Assembly: GCA_022009995.1 (NCBI GenBank)
Contig: CP091734.1
Span: 186,001 to 250,000, forward strand
Origin: Clostridiales bacterium
GTDB taxonomy: Bacteria > Bacillota > Clostridia > Christensenellales > CAG-917
Length of the DNA stretch: 64,000 bases
Direction of reading: 5' to 3'
Below the pieces are notes generated by a model. That model was not told the origin of the DNA. It saw only the letters and a list, made by a program, of their open reading frames with translations, and ran no database searches. Below, in pieces: positions 56,945-64,000 of the stretch (its first letter is position 1; the number at the start of each line of letters is the position of its first letter). The translations under genes and the position numbers were made by a program.

Positions 56945-58096
56945 CTAATCTGCCAACTTATACTTCTTTAATCTTGACCTTATTCCGCCTGCCGTTCTGT
57001 TATGTTTTTCTGCGATTTCCGAAACAGAAAGTCCTTGATTAAACTCCTCAATAAGCGTTAAATCTTCCTGCGTTGTCCATTTTTTCCAAACCGTGAAACC
57101 ATCTTCCTTGCGTTGTGTTTCGGATTTATCCGCCTTTTTAAAACGCGTCGTGAAATACACGTTATCGGTCAGTTGTAAATTATGGGAAATGTCTTCCAAT
57201 CTCGATTTCAACAAATCATCAATCCCGGTAATGACCTCCCCCGTATATGGATTAATTGAATTTGCAACATAACTTAGAATATCCGAGTCTTTGAAATCCG
57301 GGATGTTTGTCGGGTTTATTGCCGCGTCTGAACCTTTATTTGCTTTTGCCTCGTCAGTTTCGGCAAAGACTGAGTGCGGTTTGGTATCCGCATTATCGGC
57401 GAGTAATGACGTTTTTTTGAGCGAATCGCTGAATTCCGCAACCCTATCCATTGATAAAGTCTGGTAATAGTGCGCCAATATACCGGCTTTGTTGTCGTTT
57501 TGGCTTGACAAAATATGGTTTATATCTTTTGCGGCATTGTCCAACTTTTCAGAAACCGCAGTCTTCCAGCTTGTTCCGGAACATGACGTATTAAGCCATT
57601 TTTCATCAAAAAAAGCCGGGCTTCTGAATATGTCTTCCATGTGTTCCTGCAATCCTTTTGCCGCGGCGACTTCTTTTGCAAAGCAATATATTTCATATTT
57701 CTTTGAATTCTTTTCGTTTTGTTTAATAAACGTATCGACTTTTTTGTACGGAATCTTTATTAAATCAATCAGTTCATCAATTCGTTTTTCCACTATTTCA
57801 AGCGGAGCATTGTAGTTTTTTACAATTTCTCTTTTTGTTTTTTCCAACACGCTTTTCACGTGTTTCAATTCGTTATGATGTTTAAGCGCAATTTGATAAT
57901 TTTCCAATGAGTATTCAAATTGGGAATAATACGAAACTCCGTTTCCGATACTTGCTTTTAACTGTTCGTAATTATTGAATAATACAACGCCGGGAGTTTG
58001 TTGCGCCTGAACAACTAAATCGAATTTTACAAAAGGCGACCTTGTATCCGCGTGTATTACGTTTGACGAACCTTGAATTATTCCCTCGTTATTCAT
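56945..58096 (-). CDS. phage-type DUF1351 protein with SANT/Myb-like C-terminus
   Basis: 383 residues. The N-terminal half is a coiled-coil DUF1351 domain known from phage recombination gene clusters (YQIALKHHNELKHVKSVLEK, IVEKRIDELIDLIKIPYKKVD, EKNSKKYEIYCFAKEVAAA). The C-terminal 45 residues (KKWTTQEDLTLIEEFNQGLS, then VSEIAEKHNRTAGGIRSRLKK) form a Myb/SANT-like helix-turn-helix as in bacterial DNA-binding tails. No other phage genes are near, so it looks like a leftover of a prophage or a domesticated protein. Confidence 0.65.
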   Translation of the reverse strand: MNNEGIIQGSSNVIHADTRSPFVKFDLVVQAQQTPGVVLFNNYEQLKASIGNGVSYYSQFEYSLENYQIALKHHNELKHVKSVLEKTKREIVKNYNAPLEIVEKRIDELIDLIKIPYKKVDTFIKQNEKNSKKYEIYCFAKEVAAAKGLQEHMEDIFRSPAFFDEKWLNTSCSGTSWKTAVSEKLDNAAKDINHILSSQNDNKAGILAHYYQTLSMDRVAEFSDSLKKTSLLADNADTKPHSVFAETDEAKANKGSDAAINPTNIPDFKDSDILSYVANSINPYTGEVITGIDDLLKSRLEDISHNLQLTDNVYFTTRFKKADKSETQRKEDGFTVWKKWTTQEDLTLIEEFNQGLSVSEIAEKHNRTAGGIRSRLKKYKLAD

Positions 58097-58512
58097 ATTC
58101 TCTCCTTATCAATCATCTCTTATAAATACAATACCTCGTTGATTTTTGGAAAAGCGTTACGTTTCGGCGTCAAGGTTGTATGTCGCGTTCGGCAATATCA
58201 ACCCTGTTATCCATTGTTTCACCTTTTCAAAAAAACCATCAAAAACAGTATAACATAAAATTCCAAAAATCCATAGGTTTCACGATTTCTTTTTATACGT
58301 TTTGTCTTAATAATAAAGAAAATGCTTCCGGAAATAAAACAAGGGTGCGACGGCTGCGCCACACCCTGAACAAATTTAAGTTAATAAACATTAAACGTCA
58401 CTTCCCGAAAAGCACCGCTTTCGGTAATTGAAAATAAAATCGGAATTATCACGCGATAATCGTTGCGAATTTTTCAAAATGGGAATATAATGCTTTTTCG
58501 TTTGAGGAACTG
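58097..58512. other. non-coding junction between island and core
   Basis: About 415 bases with no convincing gene. There is one hairpin (GGGTG...CACCC near 58345-58368). GC content rises again at its right end. The right border of the accessory region lies here, but no direct repeat to the left side was seen. Confidence 0.5.
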
Positions 58513-59847
58513 ATGATGACGGCGGCAATCGTATTATCCGTAATAGCGGCGGCGGGAACGATACTTTCAATCGTATTTCTGCCCGAAGTAAAAATCAAAG
58601 GAAAGCGCATTCCCGTATTTTTTGTGGTGCCGGTTATTTCGGCGATACTTATCGTCGCGCTTAACGTGTTGACTTTCAGGGAAGCCTGGGACGGATTGAC
58701 GGGCGATATGGCGTCGATGTTCCACGGGCGAAACTCCGTCAACCCCGTAAAAATACTATTGCTGTTTTTCGGAATGACGACGGTGTCGGTATTTCTGGAC
58801 GAGGCGGGGGTGTTCAGGTTTCTTGCGACAAAGTCGATGAAACTTGCGGGACACAGCCGGACGAAGCTGTTTTTCATTCTTTACGGCGTGGTGTCGATTT
58901 TGACCGTGTTTACGTCAAACGACATCATTATCCTTACGTTTACGCCGTTTATCTGTTACTTTTGCAAAAACGCCGACATAGATCCCGTGCCGTATCTTGT
59001 GACGGAATTTGTTGCGGCAAACACGTTTTCAATGTTTTTCATAATCGGCAATCCGACGAACATATACCTTGCGGAATCCTTTCACATAACCTTTTCCGGT
59101 TATCTGAAAGTAATGGCGTTGCCGACGATATTCGGCGGGCTTTGCGCCCTTCTCGTGCTGTACTTATTGTTCAAAAAACAGTTTAAGGAAGAGATCCCCG
59201 TGAGCGAAGTCGAGACCGCAAAAATCGAAAAACCGTACCTTGCGATATTCGGCGCGGTGCTTTTAATAATTTGTCTTGTATTCCTTATTATCGCGGATTA
59301 CGTCGGAATCGAAATGTGGGCGGTTGCGACGTGCGCGTTTCTTCTCCTTGTTGTCGGCGCGCTTGTTATCGCCGCCGTGAAAAAGGAAAAACCGACGGAA
59401 CTCACAAACGTTTTCAAACGTCTGCCCTACGAACTAATCCCCTTTGTCATATCTATGTTTATCGTCGTTTTGTCGCTGAAAAAAACGGGCGTATCGCAAA
59501 AAATCGCCGACGTTTTCGGCGCGGCGGGAGAAAGGTACGACATATTGACTTACGGCGTGTCGTCGACGCTCGTCGCAAACCTTATCAACAATATTCCGAT
59601 GAGCGTTTTGTACTCGGCAATCACCGAAACCGCGTCGCCTTTTGCGGTGTATGCGTCGGTAATCGGCAGCAACATCGGCGCGTTCCTGACGCCCGTCGGC
59701 GCGCTTGCGGGAATAATGTTCACGGGGCTTTTGAAAAACCTTGACGTAAAGTTTTCGTTCCTTGACTTTTTGAAGTACGGCGTTGTCGTCGCAATTCCTA
59801 CGCTTTTCGCAACCCTTGCGGGGCTGTACGTCGTGTACTTTTTATAA
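58513..59847 (+). CDS. ArsB/NhaD-type ion permease (IT superfamily)
   Basis: 444 residues with about 11-12 membrane segments. Signature-like stretches are SNDIIILTFTPFICYF and VAANTFSMFFIIGNPTNIYLAES, and near the end LVANLINNIPMSVLY...GSNIGAFLTPVGALAGIMF, which match the two re-entrant loops of the ArsB/NhaD/SLC13-like ion transporter superfamily. The ion (arsenite, Na+/H+ or an organic anion) cannot be told; no arsenic-resistance genes are next to it. Start ATG at 58513 after GAGG. Confidence 0.8.
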   Translation: MMTAAIVLSVIAAAGTILSIVFLPEVKIKGKRIPVFFVVPVISAILIVALNVLTFREAWDGLTGDMASMFHGRNSVNPVKILLLFFGMTTVSVFLDEAGVFRFLATKSMKLAGHSRTKLFFILYGVVSILTVFTSNDIIILTFTPFICYFCKNADIDPVPYLVTEFVAANTFSMFFIIGNPTNIYLAESFHITFSGYLKVMALPTIFGGLCALLVLYLLFKKQFKEEIPVSEVETAKIEKPYLAIFGAVLLIICLVFLIIADYVGIEMWAVATCAFLLLVVGALVIAAVKKEKPTELTNVFKRLPYELIPFVISMFIVVLSLKKTGVSQKIADVFGAAGERYDILTYGVSSTLVANLINNIPMSVLYSAITETASPFAVYASVIGSNIGAFLTPVGALAGIMFTGLLKNLDVKFSFLDFLKYGVVVAIPTLFATLAGLYVVYFL

Positions 59848-59866
59848 TTCACCCGCCGTATAAAAA

Positions 59867-59891
59867 AAAGAACCGAATATTCGGTTCTTTT
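59867..59891. terminator. bidirectional terminator
   Basis: A perfect palindrome AAAGAACCGAATATTCGGTTCTTT with A run before and T run after, between two convergent genes. Confidence 0.85.
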
Positions 59892-59911
59892 GAAACTTTA
59901 ATAAGAGATTG

Positions 59912-60379
59912 CTATTTCTCCGTTTCGAATATATTTTTAATAATTGCGCCGAGTTCCAAGTCAGAGATTGCAACGGAGATTTCAATAGGTTTTTGAGAAT
60001 CGTCCTTGATGTATCCTTTTTGCGGCGTTGAAACCCATTTTTTGATTTTCAACATGTCTTCGCACAAATTGACGTTTATCGATTGAAAATGGTTTGAAAA
60101 ACCGCGAAAACCTTTGTACTTCGTCTTTTTCCAAAATTCGTTTACGTTTTTTTCAATATCCGTTTCGGGAGCGTTTGTTGCGATTTTTATTGTTTCTTTG
60201 ACGGCACTGCCCAACTCGTCAAAGGAAGTTTTCGGCGGAAGGATTATTGTCGGCTCGATTGCGATATGACACCGCATATTTCGTTCGACCGCGTAAGGCA
60301 CAACCATAAACCCGAACGAACGATTATAAAATACCGCCGTCAGGCTCGTGCGTTTTTTAATATTATCGGAAATGTCCAT
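59912..60379 (-). CDS. uncharacterised protein, possibly CdiI-like immunity protein
   Basis: 155 residues, mixed alpha/beta. The C-terminal half (FWKKTKYKGFRGFSNHFQSINV ... EISVAISDLELGAIIKNIFE) has the look of small CdiI-type immunity proteins, but I cannot confirm the family and no toxin gene is nearby. No clear ribosome-binding site before the ATG at 60379. Confidence 0.45.
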   Translation of the reverse strand: MDISDNIKKRTSLTAVFYNRSFGFMVVPYAVERNMRCHIAIEPTIILPPKTSFDELGSAVKETIKIATNAPETDIEKNVNEFWKKTKYKGFRGFSNHFQSINVNLCEDMLKIKKWVSTPQKGYIKDDSQKPIEISVAISDLELGAIIKNIFETEK

Positions 60380-60428
60380 AAATTTTAATAAAAAAGTTGA
60401 TTTTTCGCAAGTCCGAACAATAAGACTT

Positions 60429-60767
60429 TCAGAATTTGACGCAACTCAAAACGTCCATGACGAATGCGACGGTGCCGCCCGTTTCGACCTTTACCGGCGT
60501 TTTTACGGCAACGCCCGTGACGTCGGGAGAAGTCACGAAAGACGCCTCGATATGCTTTTTCGCGTGCTTTTCCAGAATTTCCAGGACGGTATCGACCTGC
60601 GCCCTTTCGACGCCGATAAGAAGCGTCACGCTTTTCTTTTTCAAAAATCCGCCCGTTGACGAAAGCATCGTCGTATAAAAGCCACGGGCGGTAAGGTCGC
60701 GTACGGTTTCCGTGGCGTTTCCGCCGGACAACACAGCCATAATCATTTTGTCGCAAAGTATATTCAT
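60429..60767 (-). CDS. darA: cyclic di-AMP receptor protein DarA (YaaQ)
   Basis: A 112-residue PII-like protein that binds cyclic di-AMP as a trimer in the cytosol of Bacillota. Landmarks: MIMAVLSGGNATETVRDLTARG, STGGFLKKKSVTLLIGVE and GGTVAFVMDV. The start is ATG at 60767 with GGAG eight bases upstream; the longer open frame upstream is not conserved. Downstream effects of DarA are little known. Confidence 0.85.
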   Translation of the reverse strand: MNILCDKMIMAVLSGGNATETVRDLTARGFYTTMLSSTGGFLKKKSVTLLIGVERAQVDTVLEILEKHAKKHIEASFVTSPDVTGVAVKTPVKVETGGTVAFVMDVLSCVKF

Positions 60768-60949
60768 ATCGCGTCTCCTTTTTTTTATTATCGCACCGGA
60801 AAGCGTCATTGTCAATAGCCAAAACAACCGCTTTTGCCGTGGGATTCCGATAAAACGTCCAAAAAACGGCGAATTTAATAAAATATATTTACAATTTATA
60901 TATTCAATGATATAATTAAATAACATTATTATTTTTTTTAAGGAGAAGT

Positions 60950-62326
60950 ATGTTAACAGAACAACCTGACCCTGACCCTGACAGTATTATATTGTCGGTC
61001 ATTTTCATCATAATACTCGTGCTGTTTTCGGGCTATTTTTCGGCAACTGAAACTGCTTTTACCTCGGTAAACCGCACGAAACTCAAACTTAAAGCGCAGG
61101 ACGGCAACAAAGCCGCCAAAAACGCGCTGTATCTTTTGGACAGATATGACAAAGTGATTTCGGCGATCCTCGTCGGCAACAACCTTGTCAATATCACGCT
61201 TTCGGTATTATTCAACAATCTTTTTGAAACAGTCATTCCAAACGCCGCGGTAAGCGGTATCGTTTCGGTCGCAGTATCAACTGTGATTGTTCTGACGTTC
61301 GGCGAAATTTCGCCCAAAATGATTGCGAAAGAAAATTCCGAAAAAATATCGATGGCGTTCGGCTACCCGATGCGCGCGATAATGGTCATACTGTACCCCA
61401 TCACGATTTTGTTTGCGGGGCTGAAATTCATTCTTCGCAAGATATTCAAATCGAGAAACGACGACAAAATCACCGAGGAAGAACTCTTATCCATGGTCGA
61501 AGAAGCGCAGGAAGACGGCTCTCTTGACATGCAGGAGCGCGAACTTATTTCCAGCGCGATTGAGTTTGACGACGCGGAAGTCGAGGATATTTTCGTGCCG
61601 CGCGTGAACGTTATTGCGGTGCCCATCGACATGCCGATGGAAAAAATCAAGGCGCTGTTTTTGGAACATAATTTCTCGCGTATGCCCGTGTACAAAAACA
61701 CAATCGACAGCATCGTGGGTATGATCCATAATATCGACTTCTTCACCGCCCTTGAAAAAGGCGAAAAATCGATAAAAAACTACATCACCCCCGTTACCAT
61801 CGCGACGGAACATATGAAAATTTCGACGCTTCTGAAAAGCATGCAGCGCCAGAAAGTGCATATGGCTGTCGTCGTTGACGAATACGGCGGAACGCTGGGC
61901 ATTGTTACCCTTGAAGATATTTTGGAAGAACTTGTCGGCGAAATTTGGGACGAACACGACGAGGTCGTGAACTACTTCACGAAAATCGACGACACGACTT
62001 ATATCGTCGACGGCCGTGCGGAACTCGATAAATTCTTTGAAACTTTCGGGCTTGATAAGGACGAGGCGGCAGACTTCGACTCCCAGACCGTCAGCGGCTG
62101 GATTATCGCGGAAATCGGCGAAATCCCCAAAAAGGCGCAAACCTTCAATTACAAAAACCTGACGATCATCGTAAACAGGCTCACGCAGCGCAAAATTCTG
62201 GACGTCAAAGTCATCGTAAACCCCGTTGAAGAAAACGAGGATGACATAGAAAAACCCTCGCTATTTGAAAAGGTGAGCGAAAGAATCGCCGAGAAACAGG
62301 AAAACAAACAGGACGACAACGAATAA
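60950..62326 (+). CDS. CNNM/HlyC-CorC-type membrane protein with CBS domains
   Basis: 458 residues. N-terminal DUF21/CNNM membrane domain (GYFSATETAFTSVNRTKLKLK, AILVGNNLVNITLSV, VLTFGEISPKMIAKEN), a pair of CBS domains (FVPRVNVIAVPIDM, FSRMPVYKNTIDSIVGMIHN; HMAVVVDEYGGTLGIVTLED) and a C-terminal CorC_HlyC domain (TKIDDTTYIVDGRAELDKF). Family members transport or regulate magnesium and related cations. Start ATG after AAGGAG; own terminator. Confidence 0.9.
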   Translation: MLTEQPDPDPDSIILSVIFIIILVLFSGYFSATETAFTSVNRTKLKLKAQDGNKAAKNALYLLDRYDKVISAILVGNNLVNITLSVLFNNLFETVIPNAAVSGIVSVAVSTVIVLTFGEISPKMIAKENSEKISMAFGYPMRAIMVILYPITILFAGLKFILRKIFKSRNDDKITEEELLSMVEEAQEDGSLDMQERELISSAIEFDDAEVEDIFVPRVNVIAVPIDMPMEKIKALFLEHNFSRMPVYKNTIDSIVGMIHNIDFFTALEKGEKSIKNYITPVTIATEHMKISTLLKSMQRQKVHMAVVVDEYGGTLGIVTLEDILEELVGEIWDEHDEVVNYFTKIDDTTYIVDGRAELDKFFETFGLDKDEAADFDSQTVSGWIIAEIGEIPKKAQTFNYKNLTIIVNRLTQRKILDVKVIVNPVEENEDDIEKPSLFEKVSERIAEKQENKQDDNE

Positions 62327-62340
62327 CCGCGTCAAAATCA

Positions 62341-62372
62341 AAAGGCTGACAATCCCGTCAGCCTTTTATTTT
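62341..62372 (+). terminator. terminator of the CNNM gene
   Basis: AAAGGCTGAC-AATCCC-GTCAGCCTTTT followed by more T, directly after the stop codon. Confidence 0.9.
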
Positions 62373-62400
62373 TTGCGTATTTAGCGCGGAACAAAAAAAC

Positions 62401-62428
62401 ACGCGCCGCTTCGGGCGCGTATTTTTTA
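62401..62428. terminator. bidirectional terminator, mainly for the HMA gene
   Basis: ACGCGCC-GCTTC-GGGCGCGT with an A run before and a T run after. It lies behind the minus-strand HMA gene. Confidence 0.8.
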
Positions 62429-62455
62429 TATAAAACAAATCGGAAGGAGAGCAAA

Positions 62456-62707
62456 TTAAAATTTCAAAAACAAGCCGTGCTTTTCAAAATCCGAAACTTT
62501 CACTTCTTTCACGTCGTAGCCGTCGTTTTTGATTGCGGATACGATTTTGTCGACGTCGGTGTTGTCGTCGCAGATTATTTCGGTCAAACCCGATACGTGC
62601 GACGAGCGTACTTTTTTCACGTCAGCCGCTTTTCTTACGGCGTCGTTCACGTGCGACTCGCACATACCGCATTTCATACCGTCAACGTGCAAAGATATTT
62701 TTTTCAT
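62456..62707 (-). CDS. heavy-metal-associated (HMA) domain protein, copper chaperone-like
   Basis: 83 residues forming one HMA domain (ferredoxin-like fold) with the metal motif GMKCGMCESHVNDAVRK (C-x-x-C). It resembles CopZ-type copper carriers that pass Cu(I) to a P-type ATPase, but no such ATPase is in the window. Good ribosome-binding region before the ATG at 62707. Confidence 0.85.
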   Translation of the reverse strand: MKKISLHVDGMKCGMCESHVNDAVRKAADVKKVRSSHVSGLTEIICDDNTDVDKIVSAIKNDGYDVKEVKVSDFEKHGLFLKF

Positions 62708-62887
62708 ATTAAGCCTGCTTTCTTTTTTCTGCCCTTATTGTAAACTAAATTTTCCCGCTTGTCAACAGAATATGAATAAAATTTCACATTTTGTTTATTT
62801 GTGTCGTTCAGACAGTCTTTTTGACAGTATATATATTTTGCTTTTTTACCATATAAAAATAATAACGTCTTCCGCCCTTTTTTTCGT

Positions 62888-62917
62888 TTTACAGAAATGC
62901 GGTTTTTATTGTATAAT
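62888..62917 (+). promoter_or_regulatory. promoter of the flavoprotein gene
   Basis: TTTACA (62888-62893), 18-base spacer, TATAAT (62912-62917); AGGAG at 62931 precedes the ATG at 62944. Confidence 0.7.
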
Positions 62918-62943
62918 GGTGAAAAGCATCAGGAGATTCTATT

Positions 62944-64000
62944 ATGAAAATTTCAAACGATATAAAATACGTCGGCGTGAACGATAAAAACCTTGACTTG
63001 TTTGAGGGGCAGTACGTCGTGGAAAACGGCATGGCATACAACTCTTACGTCATTATCGACGAAAAAGTTGCCGTGATGGATTCCGTCGACAGAAACTTCG
63101 GCACCGAGTGGCTTGAAAACATCGCGGTCGCTTTGAACGGTCGCACGCCCGATTACCTTGTCGTGCAACACATGGAGCCCGACCATTCGTCAAATATAAT
63201 GGCGTTTCGGAAAAATACAAGGACGCGAAAATCGTGTCGTCCCTTCGCGCGTTCCAGATGATGAAAAACTATTTCGGCACGGATTTTCAGGACAGACAAG
63301 TCGTGGTAAAAGAAGGCGACGTTTTGCCGCTCGGAAAACACAACCTGTCGTTTATCGCCGCTCCCATGGTACATTGGCCCGAAGTCATCATGACTTACGA
63401 CGACTTTGACAAAGTTTTGTTCTCGGCAGACGCTTTTGGAAAGTTCGGCGCACTCGACACCGACGAAGACTGGGCGTGCGAGGCAAGAAGATATTATTTC
63501 GGCATTGTCGGAAAATACGGCGCGCAGGTGCAATCGGTTCTGAAAAAAGCGGCGGCGCTCGATATCAAAATCATTTGTCCGCTGCACGGTCCGTGGCTTT
63601 TTGAAAACATTCCGTATTATCTCAATCTTTACGATATTTGGTCGTCGTACAGCGTGGAAAGCGACGGCGTCGTCATCGCGTATACGTCGGTTTACGGTCA
63701 CACCGAAAAAGCGGTGAATCTGCTCAAAGCGGAACTTGAAAACAAGGGCGTGAAAGTGCCCGTTTTCGACCTTGCGAGATGCGATATGGCGGAAGCGGTC
63801 GAGGACGCGTTCAGATATGGAAAGCTCGTGCTTGCGACAACGACATACAACGGCGATATCTTCCCGTTTATGAAAACGTTTATCGAACACCTTGTCGAAA
63901 GGAATTTCCAGAACCGCACCGTCGGATTTATCGAAAACGGCTCGTGGGCGCCGCAGGCTTCGCGTATTATGCGCGGCATGCTGGAACAGCAAAAAAACCT
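62944..64000 (+). CDS. FprA-type A flavodiiron protein (partial, frameshifted)
   Basis: An oxygen- or NO-reducing flavodiiron protein of anaerobes. The metallo-beta-lactamase-like diiron domain shows QHMEPDHSSNIMA with the H-x-E-x-D-H ligands, MVHWPEVIMTY, FSADAFGKFG and CPLHGPWL; a flavodoxin domain follows (VIAYTSVYGHTEKAVNLL, ATTTYNGDIFPFMKTF). One G seems to be missing near 63205, splitting IMA from the rest. The gene runs off the right edge before its end. It protects strict anaerobes from oxygen, which fits the inferred host. Confidence 0.92.

Larger units (their letters stand above)
36238..58400. mobile_element. AT-rich accessory island (mosaic of mobile and defence genes)
   Basis: Between the tRNA-Ser terminator and the core permease gene at 58.5 kb lie two serine recombinases, an HUH-type Rep, small plasmid-like proteins, iteron-like repeats, two restriction-modification systems, an ABC-3C system, a SIR2 operon and a phage-type gene. 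Composition is lower in GC than in the core. I found no direct repeat of the tRNA 3' end, so exact borders and the number of separate insertions are unknown. Confidence 0.5.

Overview
The window looks like part of the chromosome of an uncultured Clostridia-type (Bacillota) bacterium. Evidence: a CIRCE-type operator in front of clpB, a tetrahydrofolate riboswitch in front of an ECF folate transporter gene, a SpoVB-like flippase, a DUF421/DUF4363 pair, single-chain GlyRS, DarA (YaaQ) and YkvI families, Gram-positive Shine-Dalgarno sequences and TTGACA/TATAAT promoters. Core genes have balanced base composition with many C/G-ending codons. The 33.9-58.4 kb stretch is clearly more AT-rich.

Layout. 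1-33.9 kb is core: clpB, a ROK sugar kinase, LysM protein plus flippase, riboswitch-controlled folT, yetF/DUF4363, a four-gene operon ending in uvrB-uvrA, an acyl-CoA synthetase, coaX-hom, glyS, hflX, guaB, a TPR/HEAT/hslO cluster, and lysine-pathway genes asd-dapA-dapB. A small foreign cassette (14.5-16.4 kb) with a collagen-like/BspA lipoprotein and its own repressor sits between two copies of one terminator.

33.9-58.4 kb is accessory. It holds a nuclease-helicase gene, tRNA-Ser(CGA), a serine recombinase, an HUH-type Rep gene with large inverted repeats, a Dam-type methylase with a DUF3883 endonuclease, a second serine recombinase with small plasmid-type proteins, and eight iteron-like repeats. 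Then comes a compact defence island. On the minus strand a regulator, a BcgI-like restriction-modification pair and a three-gene ABC-3C system form one apparent operon. Divergent from it is an apparent operon with an endonuclease-like protein, a SIR2 protein, a DUF5677-like protein and an unknown gene. A GNAT acetyltransferase with an attenuator-like leader and a phage-type DUF1351 protein close the region. Core genes resume at 58.5 kb (ion permease, DarA, CNNM/CBS protein, copper chaperone, FprA flavoprotein running off the end).

About thirty open reading frames are interrupted by one- or two-base indels, mostly in short homopolymers, and both halves remain well conserved. This affects essential core genes (uvrA, uvrB, guaB, hom, asd), so I read it as uncorrected sequencing error rather than gene decay. 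Such genes are given as one span with the frameshift position noted.
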